Of a DNA stretch of 64,000 bases, positions 31,716 through 39,951 are shown piece after piece. The notes beneath the pieces are model-generated. The model made no database searches, had not been told where the DNA came from, and saw nothing but the letters and a program-made list of their open reading frames with translations. The stretch's first letter is position 1. Each line of letters opens with the position of its first letter. The position numbers and the translations under genes were made by a program. Source of the DNA: Oscillospiraceae bacterium (GTDB lineage Bacteria > Bacillota > Clostridia > Oscillospirales > Oscillospiraceae); contig CACWIS010000004.1 of the NCBI GenBank assembly GCA_902761055.1, positions 62,001 through 126,000 on the forward strand, in the 5' to 3' direction.

Positions 31716-33455
31716 TCACTTCTTGTCCGCCGCGGCGTAGGGACTGCCGCAGTCAGGGCAGAAGCGCGGCGGATGCTGCGGATCGGGAGCGGTCCAGCCG
31801 CAGTTGTCGCAGACGTACTGAAGCGCATCGGCCGGCTTCTCCTCGCCGCAGGCCGAACAGCGGCGGCCGCGGTTGAAGGTGCCGCATTTCTCGCAGTACC
31901 ACCCGTCGAGCATGAAGTCCTCGGACTTGGGAAGCTCGGCCTCTTCCCCGGAGAGGGGCGCGGCGGCCTCGTCGCGAGCGGGCGCTTCTTCGGGAAGAGC
32001 GGTCTCCTCCGCGGGAGACGTTTCCGGCTCTGCCGGCTCGTCTGCGGCGGGGGCGCACTCGGCGGAGACTTCCGGCTCCGTCGGCTCACGTTCCGCAAAG
32101 ACGGGAGAGACGGGCGCAGTCGGCTTCTCCGCATGCTGAGCCGCCGCAGCCTTTACGGCACCGGCGGAGGCGCGGCTCTGCTCGATCGAGCGGGCCTTTC
32201 TGGCCATTTCCTCACGCGCCGTCTCTTCCTCATCCAGCTGTTTTTCACGGCGGGAGATGATCACGAGCGACACAGCCGCGGCGATCAGAGCGAGGATCAG
32301 CACGCCCATCAGGATCAGAAGGAACTTGCTGCTGCTCATCTTGGCGGCGCTGCGCGCGGCGGGCGTGGCGGGGTCTCCGGCGGGCTCGCTCTCCGGAGTG
32401 GGGGCGGGCGTCGGCTCGGGCGTGGGCTCGGGCGTCGCGGGAACGGCGTGCGTGACCGCGGCGACGCGGGAATAGGACGGCGTGCTGATCTGGTTGTTCA
32501 GCGTGCTCGTCACTTCACAGTAGTAGTAAACGGTGCCCGGCGTCTCGGGCGGAACAAAAGTGGAGGAATTCGCACCCTCGATCAGGATATCGCTCTTGTC
32601 GGAGTTGACGTTGCTGTTGTCGCTGCTGCTGTACCACTGATAGGTCAGCGTGCCGCCGTTGGGGTCGGTGGCGGTGACGGAGAGCGTGTCGGAATCGGGC
32701 GTCACAAAGGGGTCCTTCGTGATGACCGGACGCATCAGCCCGCTGCGGTCGACCGTGATGACGGCGCCCTTGGTGAAGGCGGTGCCGCTCGGCCCGATGA
32801 ATTTGCACACGGCCTTCCAGCCGTCCATCTCATAGCGGATATTGTAAAGGACGAGCGTGTCGTCGTCATAGCCGTCGGCATAAGCGCCGGGGAAGTAGCG
32901 GCCGACGTCCTTGGCGTCGTAGCTCTTGCTGGAATCCGGGCTTTCGATGCGCCAAACGACCTCGTCGGCGTAGTCCGCGTGGGCGATGAAGATCGCGCTG
33001 TCGCCCTCGATCACAGACTCACCCGTGGGATCCTTCGTAATACTCGGCGCAGGGACGGGAGTCGGCGCGGGCGTGGGTTCCGGCGTGGGCTCCGGCGAGG
33101 CGGTCTCCTCGGGAGCGGGCGCGGCTTCGGCGACGACGATCAGAAAGCTGAAGGTGCTTTCTTCGTCCGCAGTCTTGACCTTGAGCTCGAAGCTGTAATC
33201 ACCGGAAGCGGCCGGCGTACCGGCGAGCTTGACCTTGCCGCCCGAGAGCGCGGGGTTGACCCCGGAAGGAAGCGTGCCGCTGACCAACTCAAAGCCTGTC
33301 GCCGTACCGTCCTGCTCGACCGTATAGCTCAGCGCAGTCCCGAGTTCAGCCTTGATCTCGATCGGATCATCCGCCCATACGCCGACGCTGAGCAGCGCCG
33401 CAAAGAGGCAGAGTGTCAGCACGACGGAAAGAAGACGTCTGAAACTGATCTTCAT
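31716..33455 (-). CDS. Exported Ig-like protein with transmembrane helix and cytosolic zinc ribbons
   Basis: A 579-residue protein of unusual layout: signal peptide (1-28, cut after VWA), a cadherin-like/He-PIG domain ('LPSGVNPALSGGKVKLAGTPAASGDYSFELKV', about 30-108), a Pro-Glu-Thr linker, two further Ig-like regions (about 140-330), a second PT linker, one transmembrane helix (about 372-396), a charged Ala/Glu/Pro-rich region, and at the C-terminus two zinc ribbons (CEKC...CSAC and CDNC...CPDC, about 517-573). The outside would bind an extracellular ligand, the ribbons would lie in the cytosol. No function known. Own promoter; single gene. Confidence 0.85.
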   Translation of the reverse strand: MKISFRRLLSVVLTLCLFAALLSVGVWADDPIEIKAELGTALSYTVEQDGTATGFELVSGTLPSGVNPALSGGKVKLAGTPAASGDYSFELKVKTADEESTFSFLIVVAEAAPAPEETASPEPTPEPTPAPTPVPAPSITKDPTGESVIEGDSAIFIAHADYADEVVWRIESPDSSKSYDAKDVGRYFPGAYADGYDDDTLVLYNIRYEMDGWKAVCKFIGPSGTAFTKGAVITVDRSGLMRPVITKDPFVTPDSDTLSVTATDPNGGTLTYQWYSSSDNSNVNSDKSDILIEGANSSTFVPPETPGTVYYYCEVTSTLNNQISTPSYSRVAAVTHAVPATPEPTPEPTPAPTPESEPAGDPATPAARSAAKMSSSKFLLILMGVLILALIAAAVSLVIISRREKQLDEEETAREEMARKARSIEQSRASAGAVKAAAAQHAEKPTAPVSPVFAEREPTEPEVSAECAPAADEPAEPETSPAEETALPEEAPARDEAAAPLSGEEAELPKSEDFMLDGWYCEKCGTFNRGRRCSACGEEKPADALQYVCDNCGWTAPDPQHPPRFCPDCGSPYAAADKK

Positions 33456-33506
33456 GCTATCTATCTCCTTTCAGCGGAAAAAGATTTCCCGCCGATTTTC
33501 CACTTT

Positions 33507-33535
33507 ATCATAGCAAACTTTTGCGGGATTTACAA
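33507..33535 (-). promoter_or_regulatory. Sigma-A promoter of the Ig-like/zinc-ribbon gene
   Basis: Minus strand TTGTAA (33530-33535), 17-base spacer, TATGAT (33507-33512). Confidence 0.75.
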
Positions 33536-33603
33536 GAAAGAATACGAAGTTTTAAGCAATCTTCACAAAACTGCGCGGCCCTGTCGAAGGGGTTGAGCGC
33601 CGC

Positions 33604-33639
33604 AAAAAGAAAACTGCCGGAGCCTTGCGGCTCCGGCAG
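33604..33639 (-). terminator. Terminator of the folate cluster
   Basis: CTGCCGGAGCC pairs with GGCTCCGGCAG; a T-rich tract follows on the minus strand. Confidence 0.85.
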
Positions 33640-33652
33640 GACAGAGGATAGA

Positions 33653-34255
33653 TCAGACCCTCTCGCGGTTTTTGACGATATGGATCAGCCGCACGATGAC
33701 CGGGCTGAGGATGATGTTGAACAGCAGCTCGAAGAGGAAGTTGCCGCCAACCAGGCCGAGGATCATGTAAGCGCCTGCGCTTTCAAAGCCCATCGCGGCC
33801 GCCCATTCACGGATCGTGGGCATGAAGAACAGCAGACAGCCGAGCAGAAAAATGCCGGTGTTGACGACCGGAGCGACGACGGCGGCCGCGGCCACGGCCA
33901 GATCCACGCCGCGGAGCTTCGTCTCGCTGCGGGAGAGCGCCTTGTAAACGAACCCGGCGCAAAGACCGGCCAGCATACCCTTGAGCAGCACGACGAGGAT
34001 CGTCCCCAGCGGGTTGATGACCAGAAAAGCGGCGGCGTCGCCGGAGAGCAGCACGACCATGCCGAACACGAAGCCGAACCACGCGCCCGCAAGCGGACCG
34101 TAAAGCGCGGCGCCCACGACGATCGGGATCAGAACGAGCGAGATCGAGAAGGGGCCGAAGCGGACAAAAGCGCCGAGAAACTGAAGGATGACGACGACGG
34201 CGGTCAAAAGAGCCATCCCCGTCAGCGTGCGGGTGTCGAGTCTCTTGTTTTCCAT
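33653..34255 (-). CDS. ECF transporter S component (folate cluster)
   Basis: A 200-residue protein with about six helices. 'RTLTGMALLTAVVVILQFLGAFVRFGPFSISLVLIPIVVGAALYGPLAGAWFGFVFG' is the standard opening of ECF substrate-binding S components. It would give substrate specificity to a shared EcfAA'T module encoded elsewhere. Second S component of the cluster; the vitamin is not certain (folate precursor or other). Preceded by AAAGGAATTG-type ribosome site. Confidence 0.85.
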   Translation of the reverse strand: MENKRLDTRTLTGMALLTAVVVILQFLGAFVRFGPFSISLVLIPIVVGAALYGPLAGAWFGFVFGMVVLLSGDAAAFLVINPLGTILVVLLKGMLAGLCAGFVYKALSRSETKLRGVDLAVAAAAVVAPVVNTGIFLLGCLLFFMPTIREWAAAMGFESAGAYMILGLVGGNFLFELLFNIILSPVIVRLIHIVKNRERV

Positions 34256-34332
34256 ATTCAATTCCTTTCTGCTGTCGCTCCGGTCGGACCGGATGCGGCG
34301 CGAGACCAATATAGTATGCGCGCGGCGCGCTG

Positions 34333-34881
34333 TCAAGTGCGTTTTTCCGCATCCTCGCCCTTGTCGCCGAGCAGGCGGCGCAGCGAGGAGAGGATCGTCG
34401 GCAGCAGCAGAGAAAAGACCACGGCCGTCAGGATCCCTGCGAGGATACGCAGGAGCAGCGTCGGCAGGGCGGCGACATACGAATAGGAGTAGACCCAGCT
34501 GTCGACATACAGAAACAGCGTGTTGAGCGCGGTGACAAGCAGCGCGGTCACGACCGTGATGAAAACGGTCTGATGCAGCGTCATCGAATAGTCGTGCTTT
34601 TTTGCATACAGCCCGACAAACAGGCCGCGAAGACCCGCGGGAAGGATCCACAGCAGCGTCGTCGCAGTAAAGCCGTAGGTGATCATCTGGTTGAGAAAGC
34701 TGCCGACCAGACCGACGGCGAGGCCGTCCAGCGGACCGAGCAGCGCCGCGCCGACGAGGATCGGCAGAGAGTCGAGCGTGATCTTCATGCCGGGCAGATT
34801 GATCGAGAACAGGCTCAACACAACATACATGGCTGCGAGCATCGCGTCGAGCGCGAGCCGGCGTGTCTTGGTGATCTTCAT
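34333..34881 (-). CDS. folT: ECF transporter S component, folate family
   Basis: A 182-residue six-helix S component: 'RRLALDAMLAAMYVVLSLFSINLPGMKITLDSLPILVGAALLGPLDGLAVGLVGSFLNQMITYG' resembles FolT-type folate transporters. Its place directly downstream of folD-folC and a folate cyclodeaminase-type gene supports folate uptake. The symbol is by context and similarity. Confidence 0.8.
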   Translation of the reverse strand: MKITKTRRLALDAMLAAMYVVLSLFSINLPGMKITLDSLPILVGAALLGPLDGLAVGLVGSFLNQMITYGFTATTLLWILPAGLRGLFVGLYAKKHDYSMTLHQTVFITVVTALLVTALNTLFLYVDSWVYSYSYVAALPTLLLRILAGILTAVVFSLLLPTILSSLRRLLGDKGEDAEKRT

Positions 34882-34896
34882 GGGAGAGCCCTCCTG

Positions 34897-35520
34897 TCAC
34901 GAAAAGCCCAGCGCCGCCGCGACGGCGACGCAGACCGCGTCCGATCTCGCGGCATACTCCTTTTCCAGCGCATCGGCGCGCGCATCGAGCGCGGCAGCGG
35001 CCGAGCGGTCGCGCATCAGCGCGGTGTTGACCTTGATGTTGATGACTGCGCCGCGCAGTGCGCCGCTCGCGAGCGCCGCGCCCGTGGCGGCGTCCGAGAG
35101 GACGAGACGACTGCCGAGCGCGGCATAGCCCTCGCACAGCTCGACGGCCTCGCAGCACAGCTCCGCGATCCGCATCGGCGATGCCGCGGCGGAGAGGAGG
35201 CAGCGCTCGAGCGTCTCCTCGCGGCCCGGCGTGTCCTTGGGCAGCGCATAGGCCTGCGAGAGCGGAGCAAAGGCCGCTTCATCGCCGTCGATCATTTCCA
35301 GCAGTTCGATCCGCAGCTTTTCCGCGCGCTCGCCCAGCGCGTGCAGCGCGCTTTCGTTCTGCGCATATCTGGCCTTGCCGACCGTCAGCTGACCGACCAT
35401 GGAGCCGAGCGCGGCGGCCAGTGCGCCGCACAGTGCGCAGGCGCCCCCGCCGCCCGGGGCGGGCGCGGAGGAGGCGAGCAGGGCAGTGAATTGTTCGAGC
35501 GATTTTTCGGCGTAGCTCAT
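34897..35520 (-). CDS. fchA: Cyclodeaminase/cyclohydrolase family protein (FchA type)
   Basis: A 207-residue protein matching the formimidotetrahydrofolate cyclodeaminase domain: 'SLEQFTALLASSAPAPGGGGACALCGALAAALGSMVGQLT' and 'KVNTALMRD'. Family members include cyclodeaminase and a stand-alone methenyl-tetrahydrofolate cyclohydrolase (FchA). Because the FolD of this cluster lacks cyclohydrolase residues, this protein is the likely cyclohydrolase. ATG 35520 has AGGAG 11 bases upstream; an in-frame ATG at 35529 is too close to that site. Confidence 0.85.
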   Translation of the reverse strand: MSYAEKSLEQFTALLASSAPAPGGGGACALCGALAAALGSMVGQLTVGKARYAQNESALHALGERAEKLRIELLEMIDGDEAAFAPLSQAYALPKDTPGREETLERCLLSAAASPMRIAELCCEAVELCEGYAALGSRLVLSDAATGAALASGALRGAVINIKVNTALMRDRSAAAALDARADALEKEYAARSDAVCVAVAAALGFS

Positions 35521-35540
35521 AGAAAACATCGCTCCTTTCT

Positions 35541-36806
35541 TCAGTAGAGTCCAAGCTGATAGCGCACCGCCCCGGCGAGATAGACCGAGCCGAAAGCGCA
35601 TACCATGCCGTCTGTGCCGGCGAGACGTTTTGCGGCGTCGACCGCGTCGGCGACGCTCTCGCAGACGGTGATTTTTTTCCCGAAGGTTTTGAGGCATCCC
35701 GCCAGCTCCTCCGCGGCGAGAGCGCGCTCGCTCTCCGGCGCGGTACAGACGTATTCGTCCGCGGCACGGTCCAGGATCGCGGCCATGGCCGCATAGTCCT
35801 TGTCACGCAGTACGCCGACGAGCAGCACGCGCCGCCGCTCGGGGAAATAGTGCAGCAGGCACTCGCACACGGCCTCGGCGCACTGGGGATTGTGGCCGCC
35901 GTCGACGATGAAGGGCGGCTCGTCACAGCAAAGCTCGAAACGGCCGGGCCAGCTTGCGGCGTAAAGCCCGTGCTCGAGCGCATCTTGGGGAATGTTCCAG
36001 CCGCGCGCGCGCAGCACCGCGGCGGTTTCGATCGCTACGGCGGCGTTGCGGCGCTGATGGGCGCCGGGCAGCGAAAGCGCGTATTGATTGCCGCAGTAGG
36101 AAAAGACCTGTCCCTCCAGATCGTCGAACTCCGTTTTGATCGCCGAAAAGCGCGGCGCAGTGAGCGGCGCAGCAAGAGAATCTGCGCGCTTTCGGAAGAC
36201 CTCCATGACGCGCTCGTCCTGTTCGTAAACGACGCAGGGGACGCCGCGCTTGATGATGCCGGCCTTTTCCGCGGCGATCTGCTCGCGCGTGCCGCCGAGC
36301 ACGGCCGTATGGTCGAGCCCGATGTTCATGATGACGGAGCACTCCGGCGAGGCGAGGACGTTGGTGGCGTCAAAGCGGCCGCCCAGGCCCGCCTCGAGCA
36401 CGACGACGTCGCAGCGCTCCGCAGCGAACCACAAAAGAGCGGTCGCCGTGATGAGCTCGAAGGGCGTGGGCCGTTCGTCCAGCTTATCGGCTTTTTCCCT
36501 GACCGCGGAGGCAAAGCGCGCGAGCGCCTCGCCGTCGATCTCCCGGCCGTCGATCTGCATGCGCTCGGTGAAGCGGTAGAGATAGGGGGAGGTATAAAGC
36601 CCCGTGCGGCAGCCGGAGGCGCGCAGGATCGAGGCGAGCATCGCCGCGCAGCTGCCTTTGCCGTTGGTCCCGGCGATGTGGATGCATTTGAGCTTGTCCT
36701 GCGGGTCGCCCAGCTGCGCAAGCAGCGCCGTGATCCGGCGCAGCGAGGGCTCCGCGCCCGCAGAGCCGGCGCGGTCGAGATAGGCAAGCGCTTCGGCGTA
36801 TTCCAT
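35541..36806 (-). CDS. folC: Folylpolyglutamate synthase/dihydrofolate synthase
   Basis: A 421-residue Mur-ligase-like enzyme adding glutamates to folate. P-loop 'HIAGTNGKGSCAAMLASIL', 'TSPYLYRFTERMQIDG', 'LEAGLGGRFDATNVL' and 'GLDHTAVLG' are complete, with the C-terminal 'VDGGHNPQCAEAV'. I prefer ATG 36806 (GGAG 8 bases upstream) to the GTG at 36815 that overlaps the folD stop. Second gene of the folate operon. Confidence 0.95.
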   Translation of the reverse strand: MEYAEALAYLDRAGSAGAEPSLRRITALLAQLGDPQDKLKCIHIAGTNGKGSCAAMLASILRASGCRTGLYTSPYLYRFTERMQIDGREIDGEALARFASAVREKADKLDERPTPFELITATALLWFAAERCDVVVLEAGLGGRFDATNVLASPECSVIMNIGLDHTAVLGGTREQIAAEKAGIIKRGVPCVVYEQDERVMEVFRKRADSLAAPLTAPRFSAIKTEFDDLEGQVFSYCGNQYALSLPGAHQRRNAAVAIETAAVLRARGWNIPQDALEHGLYAASWPGRFELCCDEPPFIVDGGHNPQCAEAVCECLLHYFPERRRVLLVGVLRDKDYAAMAAILDRAADEYVCTAPESERALAAEELAGCLKTFGKKITVCESVADAVDAAKRLAGTDGMVCAFGSVYLAGAVRYQLGLY

Positions 36807-36811
36807 GCCGC

Positions 36812-37669
36812 TCACTCCGCCCGGGCCTCGGCCGCCTCGACGACATGCGCGGCGAGCACCGTGGCGGTGACGGCGCCGATCCCGCCGGGGACGGCGCTGA
36901 TACAGTCCACGATCCGTTCGGCCGCGTCGTGGTCCACGTCGCCGCAGAGCTTCCCGCGCGCCTCGTCATAGGTCAGGCCGATGTCGATCACGACCTGGCC
37001 GGGGCGCAGGGCCTCGGCCGTGACGGTGTTGATGCAGCCGGTGGCGGTAACGAGGATGTCCGCCTCGCGGCACAGCGCGGAGAGGTCCTGCGTGCGCGTG
37101 TGGCAGACGGTGACCGTCGCATGCTCGCGCAGCAGCAGCAGCGCAGCGGGACGACCCGTGACCAGGCTGCGGCCTACGACGACGGCGCGTTTGCCGCAGA
37201 TCGGCAGACCGTAATAGTGCAGCATCTCGATGACGGCCTGCGCGGTGCAGGGGAAAAAGCCGTGCTCGAGCCCGGCGTAGACCGCCGCCATCGAACAGGC
37301 GCCGATCCCGTCCACATCCTTCTCGGGCGCGATCGCGTCGCTGATGCGGCGCGCGTCCATCGTCTCCGGCAGCGGGCGGAAGAGCAGGACGCCGTGCACG
37401 GAGCCGTCGCGATTGAACTCCTCGATCGCGGCAAGGAGCTCTTCCTCTGACGCGTCCGCGGCGAGCACGCACCTGCGGATCGCGACGCCGAGCGTCTCGC
37501 AGCGCTTCGAGGCGCTGCGTTCATAGCTCAGATCGCCCGGCCGCTCGCCGACGCGGAGCATACCGAGACAGGGCGCGACACCCTTTTCACGCAGCCGCGC
37601 GATCCGTTCCGTTAAGTTTTCACACATGGCCGCGGCCACGGGAGCGCCTTTTAAGATCTCAGCGGGCAT
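36812..37669 (-). CDS. folD: FolD-like methylenetetrahydrofolate dehydrogenase, cyclohydrolase residues missing
   Basis: A 285-residue FolD homologue with the NADP site 'VVVGRSLVTGRPAALLLL', 'KDVDGIG' and C-terminal 'PGGIGAVTATVL'. In normal FolD the N-terminal motif is YxxxKxK and the next is VQLPLP. Here the tyrosine is Tyr49 (SYERSASK) but the residue at Tyr+4 is Ala53 instead of the catalytic Lys (a Lys remains at Tyr+6), and VQLPLP is replaced by LFRPLP, so the conserved Gln is Phe. These residues are needed for cyclohydrolase but not for dehydrogenase activity. ATG 37669 follows GGAAGGTG; the GTG at 37678 is less likely. Head of the folate operon. Confidence 0.9.
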   Translation of the reverse strand: MPAEILKGAPVAAAMCENLTERIARLREKGVAPCLGMLRVGERPGDLSYERSASKRCETLGVAIRRCVLAADASEEELLAAIEEFNRDGSVHGVLLFRPLPETMDARRISDAIAPEKDVDGIGACSMAAVYAGLEHGFFPCTAQAVIEMLHYYGLPICGKRAVVVGRSLVTGRPAALLLLREHATVTVCHTRTQDLSALCREADILVTATGCINTVTAEALRPGQVVIDIGLTYDEARGKLCGDVDHDAAERIVDCISAVPGGIGAVTATVLAAHVVEAAEARAE

Positions 37670-37756
37670 GTCCTTCACCTTCCGACGAAATGGTCTTGTT
37701 CACATTTATTCAGTATAGCATAGATGCGGGGGCAAAGAAAAGAGCTTTCTGAAAAG

Positions 37757-37789
37757 AAAGGGGCGGCATGCGCCGCATGCCGCCCCTTT
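37757..37789 (-). terminator. Terminator after gtrA
   Basis: AAAGGGGCGGCATG pairs with CATGCCGCCCCTTT; CTTTTC follows on the minus strand. Confidence 0.85.
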
Positions 37790-37796
37790 GTCTGTT

Positions 37797-38234
37797 TTAT
37801 TCGCCGCGTTCCTTTTTTGCCAGATCGTTCGTATCGATCGAGTCGCGGAAAACATAGAAGCGCTGGTAGAGGAACTCCGTAACGAAGTTCAGCGCCATAT
37901 TGATGGCCGTGACCAGATAACCGTTCCAGCCCAGGATATCCGCGAGGAAACGCTCCAGCAGCGTGCTCAGCGGCGTGAAGACCGCGTAGTAGCAGGCGAC
38001 CTTGAGCATCGCGATGGGGACGTTGCTGGCCGATTTGAAGGTGAACTTGCGGTTGAGCGTGAAGTTCCAGACGACCGAGAGCACCAGAGCCAGCAGATAG
38101 CTCGGCCAGTTGCGCCAGTGCAGCAGCTCCTTGAACAGAGCGAAGCTGCCCATCTGGACGAGCCCGGCGGAGATCGAGAAGAGCAAAAACTTCAGCGAGC
38201 GGATCAGCTCTTTTTTCCTGTCGATGTGTTCCAT
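37797..38234 (-). CDS. GtrA family membrane protein
   Basis: A 145-residue protein with four helices, 'LLFSISAGLVQMGSFALF' and 'VWNFTLNRKFTFKSA' being the GtrA signature. GtrA-like proteins are linked to moving or modifying lipid-linked sugars for surface polysaccharides. ATG 38234 lies 8 bases after AAGGGG; the longer frame starts with TTG on top of that site. Single gene with own promoter and terminator. Confidence 0.9.
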   Translation of the reverse strand: MEHIDRKKELIRSLKFLLFSISAGLVQMGSFALFKELLHWRNWPSYLLALVLSVVWNFTLNRKFTFKSASNVPIAMLKVACYYAVFTPLSTLLERFLADILGWNGYLVTAINMALNFVTEFLYQRFYVFRDSIDTNDLAKKERGE

Positions 38235-38253
38235 AGTCAAACCCCTTGAATCT

Positions 38254-38285
38254 TACAGGCAGGGCGGACTGCCCTGCCTGTAAGT
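38254..38285. promoter_or_regulatory. 14-bp inverted repeat over the gtrA promoter start region
   Basis: CTTACAGGCAGGGC and its complement flank a four-base loop, overlapping the end of the gtrA -10 box and the predicted start of transcription. It may be an operator, a 5' hairpin, or the end of the ridA transcript. Confidence 0.55.
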
Positions 38286-38310
38286 ATAACAAATATTTGA
38301 AGCAAGTCAA
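38283..38310 (-). promoter_or_regulatory. Sigma-A promoter of gtrA
   Basis: Minus strand TTGACT (38305-38310), 16-base spacer, TATACT (38283-38288). Confidence 0.8.
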
Positions 38311-38316
38311 GAAGAA

Positions 38317-38688
38317 TCAGAGTTCCGCTATGACCTCGCACTCCAGCAGCACGTCCTTCGGCAGGCGCGCGACCTCCACGCAGGAGCGGGCGGGGAAGGG
38401 GGCCTTGAAATACTGCGCATAGATCTCGTTGATCTTGCCGAAGTCATCCATATTCTTGATGAACACGGTGGTTTTCACGACCTTCGCAATGTCGCTGCCG
38501 GCGGCGGCCAGCAGCGCGCCGATATTGGTGAAGACCTGGTTGGCCTGCGCCTCCAGCCCCTCGGCCAGCGCGCCCGTCTCGGGGATGATGGGGATCTGCC
38601 CGGAGGCAAAGACAAAGCCTCCGGAGATCTGGGCCTGGGAATAGGGGCCGATCGCGGCCGGCGCTTTTTCTGTGGAAACGGTTTTCAT
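38317..38688 (-). CDS. ridA: RidA family enamine/imine deaminase
   Basis: A 123-residue YjgF/YER057c/UK114 protein: 'APAAIGPYSQAQISGGFVFASGQIPI' and 'FPARSCVEVARLPKDVLLECEVIAEL' with the conserved Arg of the active site. It hydrolyses the reactive enamine/imine made by threonine dehydratase. Its ATG overlaps the ilvA stop by four bases, coupling detoxification to the enzyme that makes the intermediate. Confidence 0.95.
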   Translation of the reverse strand: MKTVSTEKAPAAIGPYSQAQISGGFVFASGQIPIIPETGALAEGLEAQANQVFTNIGALLAAAGSDIAKVVKTTVFIKNMDDFGKINEIYAQYFKAPFPARSCVEVARLPKDVLLECEVIAEL

Positions 38689-39902
38689 GTTTTATCCTCC
38701 TTCACAACGGTATACCCTTTTTCACGCAGCGCTTCGATCACGGCCTCGCCGTGCGCCGCGCCGCCTACCTCCAGCGAGACGTGGACGTTGGTCTCGTTGG
38801 GATTGAGTCCCTCGCTGAGTTTGTCGTGCTCGATCTGCAGGATGTTCGCGCCCGATGCGGCGATCACGCCGAGCATCTGCATCAGACTGCCCGGACGGTC
38901 GAGCAGCGTGACGACGAATTTGATCCGCCGGTGGCGGGCCACCAGACCGCGCTCGATGATGCTCTGGATGAAGCTGACGTCGATATTGCCGCCCGAGAGC
39001 AGACAAACCACGCGCTTGCCCCGCACATCGAGCCTGCCGCTCAAAACGGCGGCCAGCGGCGTCGCGCCCGCGGGCTCGACGACCTGCTTGCAGCGCTCGA
39101 GCAGCAGCAGGATCGCGTCGGCGATCTCGGTGTCCGAGACGGTGAGTACGCCGTCGGCATAGCGGTTGATGAGCTCGACGGTCAGATCGCCCGGCGCCTT
39201 GACGGCGATGCCGTCGGCGATCGTCGAGGCGCTGTCGGTCGTGACGAGCTTCTTCTCGCGAAAGCTCCGGGCGATCGCGTCGGCTCCCTCGGCCTGCACG
39301 CCGTAGACCTTGACGCGCGGGTTGAGCAGCTTGATCGCGGTGGCCACGCCGGCGAGCAGACCGCCGCCGCCGGCGGGCGTGATCACGATGTCCACGGAGG
39401 GCAGGTCGCCGAGGATCTCCATGCCCAGCGTGCCCTGGCCGGCGATGACCTCGGGGTCGTTGTAGGGATGCAGGAAGGTAGCGCCCTCGCCGCGGCAGAT
39501 CTCGCAGGCGCGGGCGTATGCGTCGTCATAGCAGTCGCCCGCGAGCACGACCTTTGCGCCGTAGCCCTCGGTGGCCTGGACCTTGGCGATCGGCGCGGCC
39601 TTGGGCATGACGATCGTGGCGGGGATGCCGAACTTGCGCGCGGCGCAGGCCACGCCCTGCGCGTGATTGCCTGCGGAGGAGGCCACGACGGCCTTCGCCT
39701 CGCCGCGCTCGACGAGGGCGGCGATCTTGTTGCTCGCCCCGCGGATCTTGAACGAGCCGGTCTTCTGGCGGTTTTCGCATTTGAGATAGATGCGCCCGCC
39801 GGTCATCTCGGAAAAGGTCGAGGAGAGGTCCAGCTCGGTGTGGTGCAGCACGCCGCGCAGCCGCTGCTCGGCAAGCTCAAAGTCTTTCAGCTCGAGGTCC
39901 AT
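38685..39902 (-). CDS. ilvA: Threonine ammonia-lyase
   Basis: A 405-residue PLP enzyme converting threonine to 2-oxobutanoate. PLP Lys52 in KTGSFKIRGASN, the 'SAGNHAQGVA' motif, the glycine loop 'TPAGGGGLLAGVA' and a C-terminal ACT-type regulatory domain ('IKFVVTLLDRPGSLMQMLGVIAASGANILQIEHD') make it the regulated single-ACT form (catabolic-like or IlvA short type). ATG 39902 follows GGGAGGACG. Coupled to ridA downstream. Confidence 0.95.
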   Translation of the reverse strand: MDLELKDFELAEQRLRGVLHHTELDLSSTFSEMTGGRIYLKCENRQKTGSFKIRGASNKIAALVERGEAKAVVASSAGNHAQGVACAARKFGIPATIVMPKAAPIAKVQATEGYGAKVVLAGDCYDDAYARACEICRGEGATFLHPYNDPEVIAGQGTLGMEILGDLPSVDIVITPAGGGGLLAGVATAIKLLNPRVKVYGVQAEGADAIARSFREKKLVTTDSASTIADGIAVKAPGDLTVELINRYADGVLTVSDTEIADAILLLLERCKQVVEPAGATPLAAVLSGRLDVRGKRVVCLLSGGNIDVSFIQSIIERGLVARHRRIKFVVTLLDRPGSLMQMLGVIAASGANILQIEHDKLSEGLNPNETNVHVSLEVGGAAHGEAVIEALREKGYTVVKEDKT

Positions 39903-39951
39903 GTCACGTCCTCCCGTGTATAGAAAGAATTGTATCGGCGCAAGACGCCCG

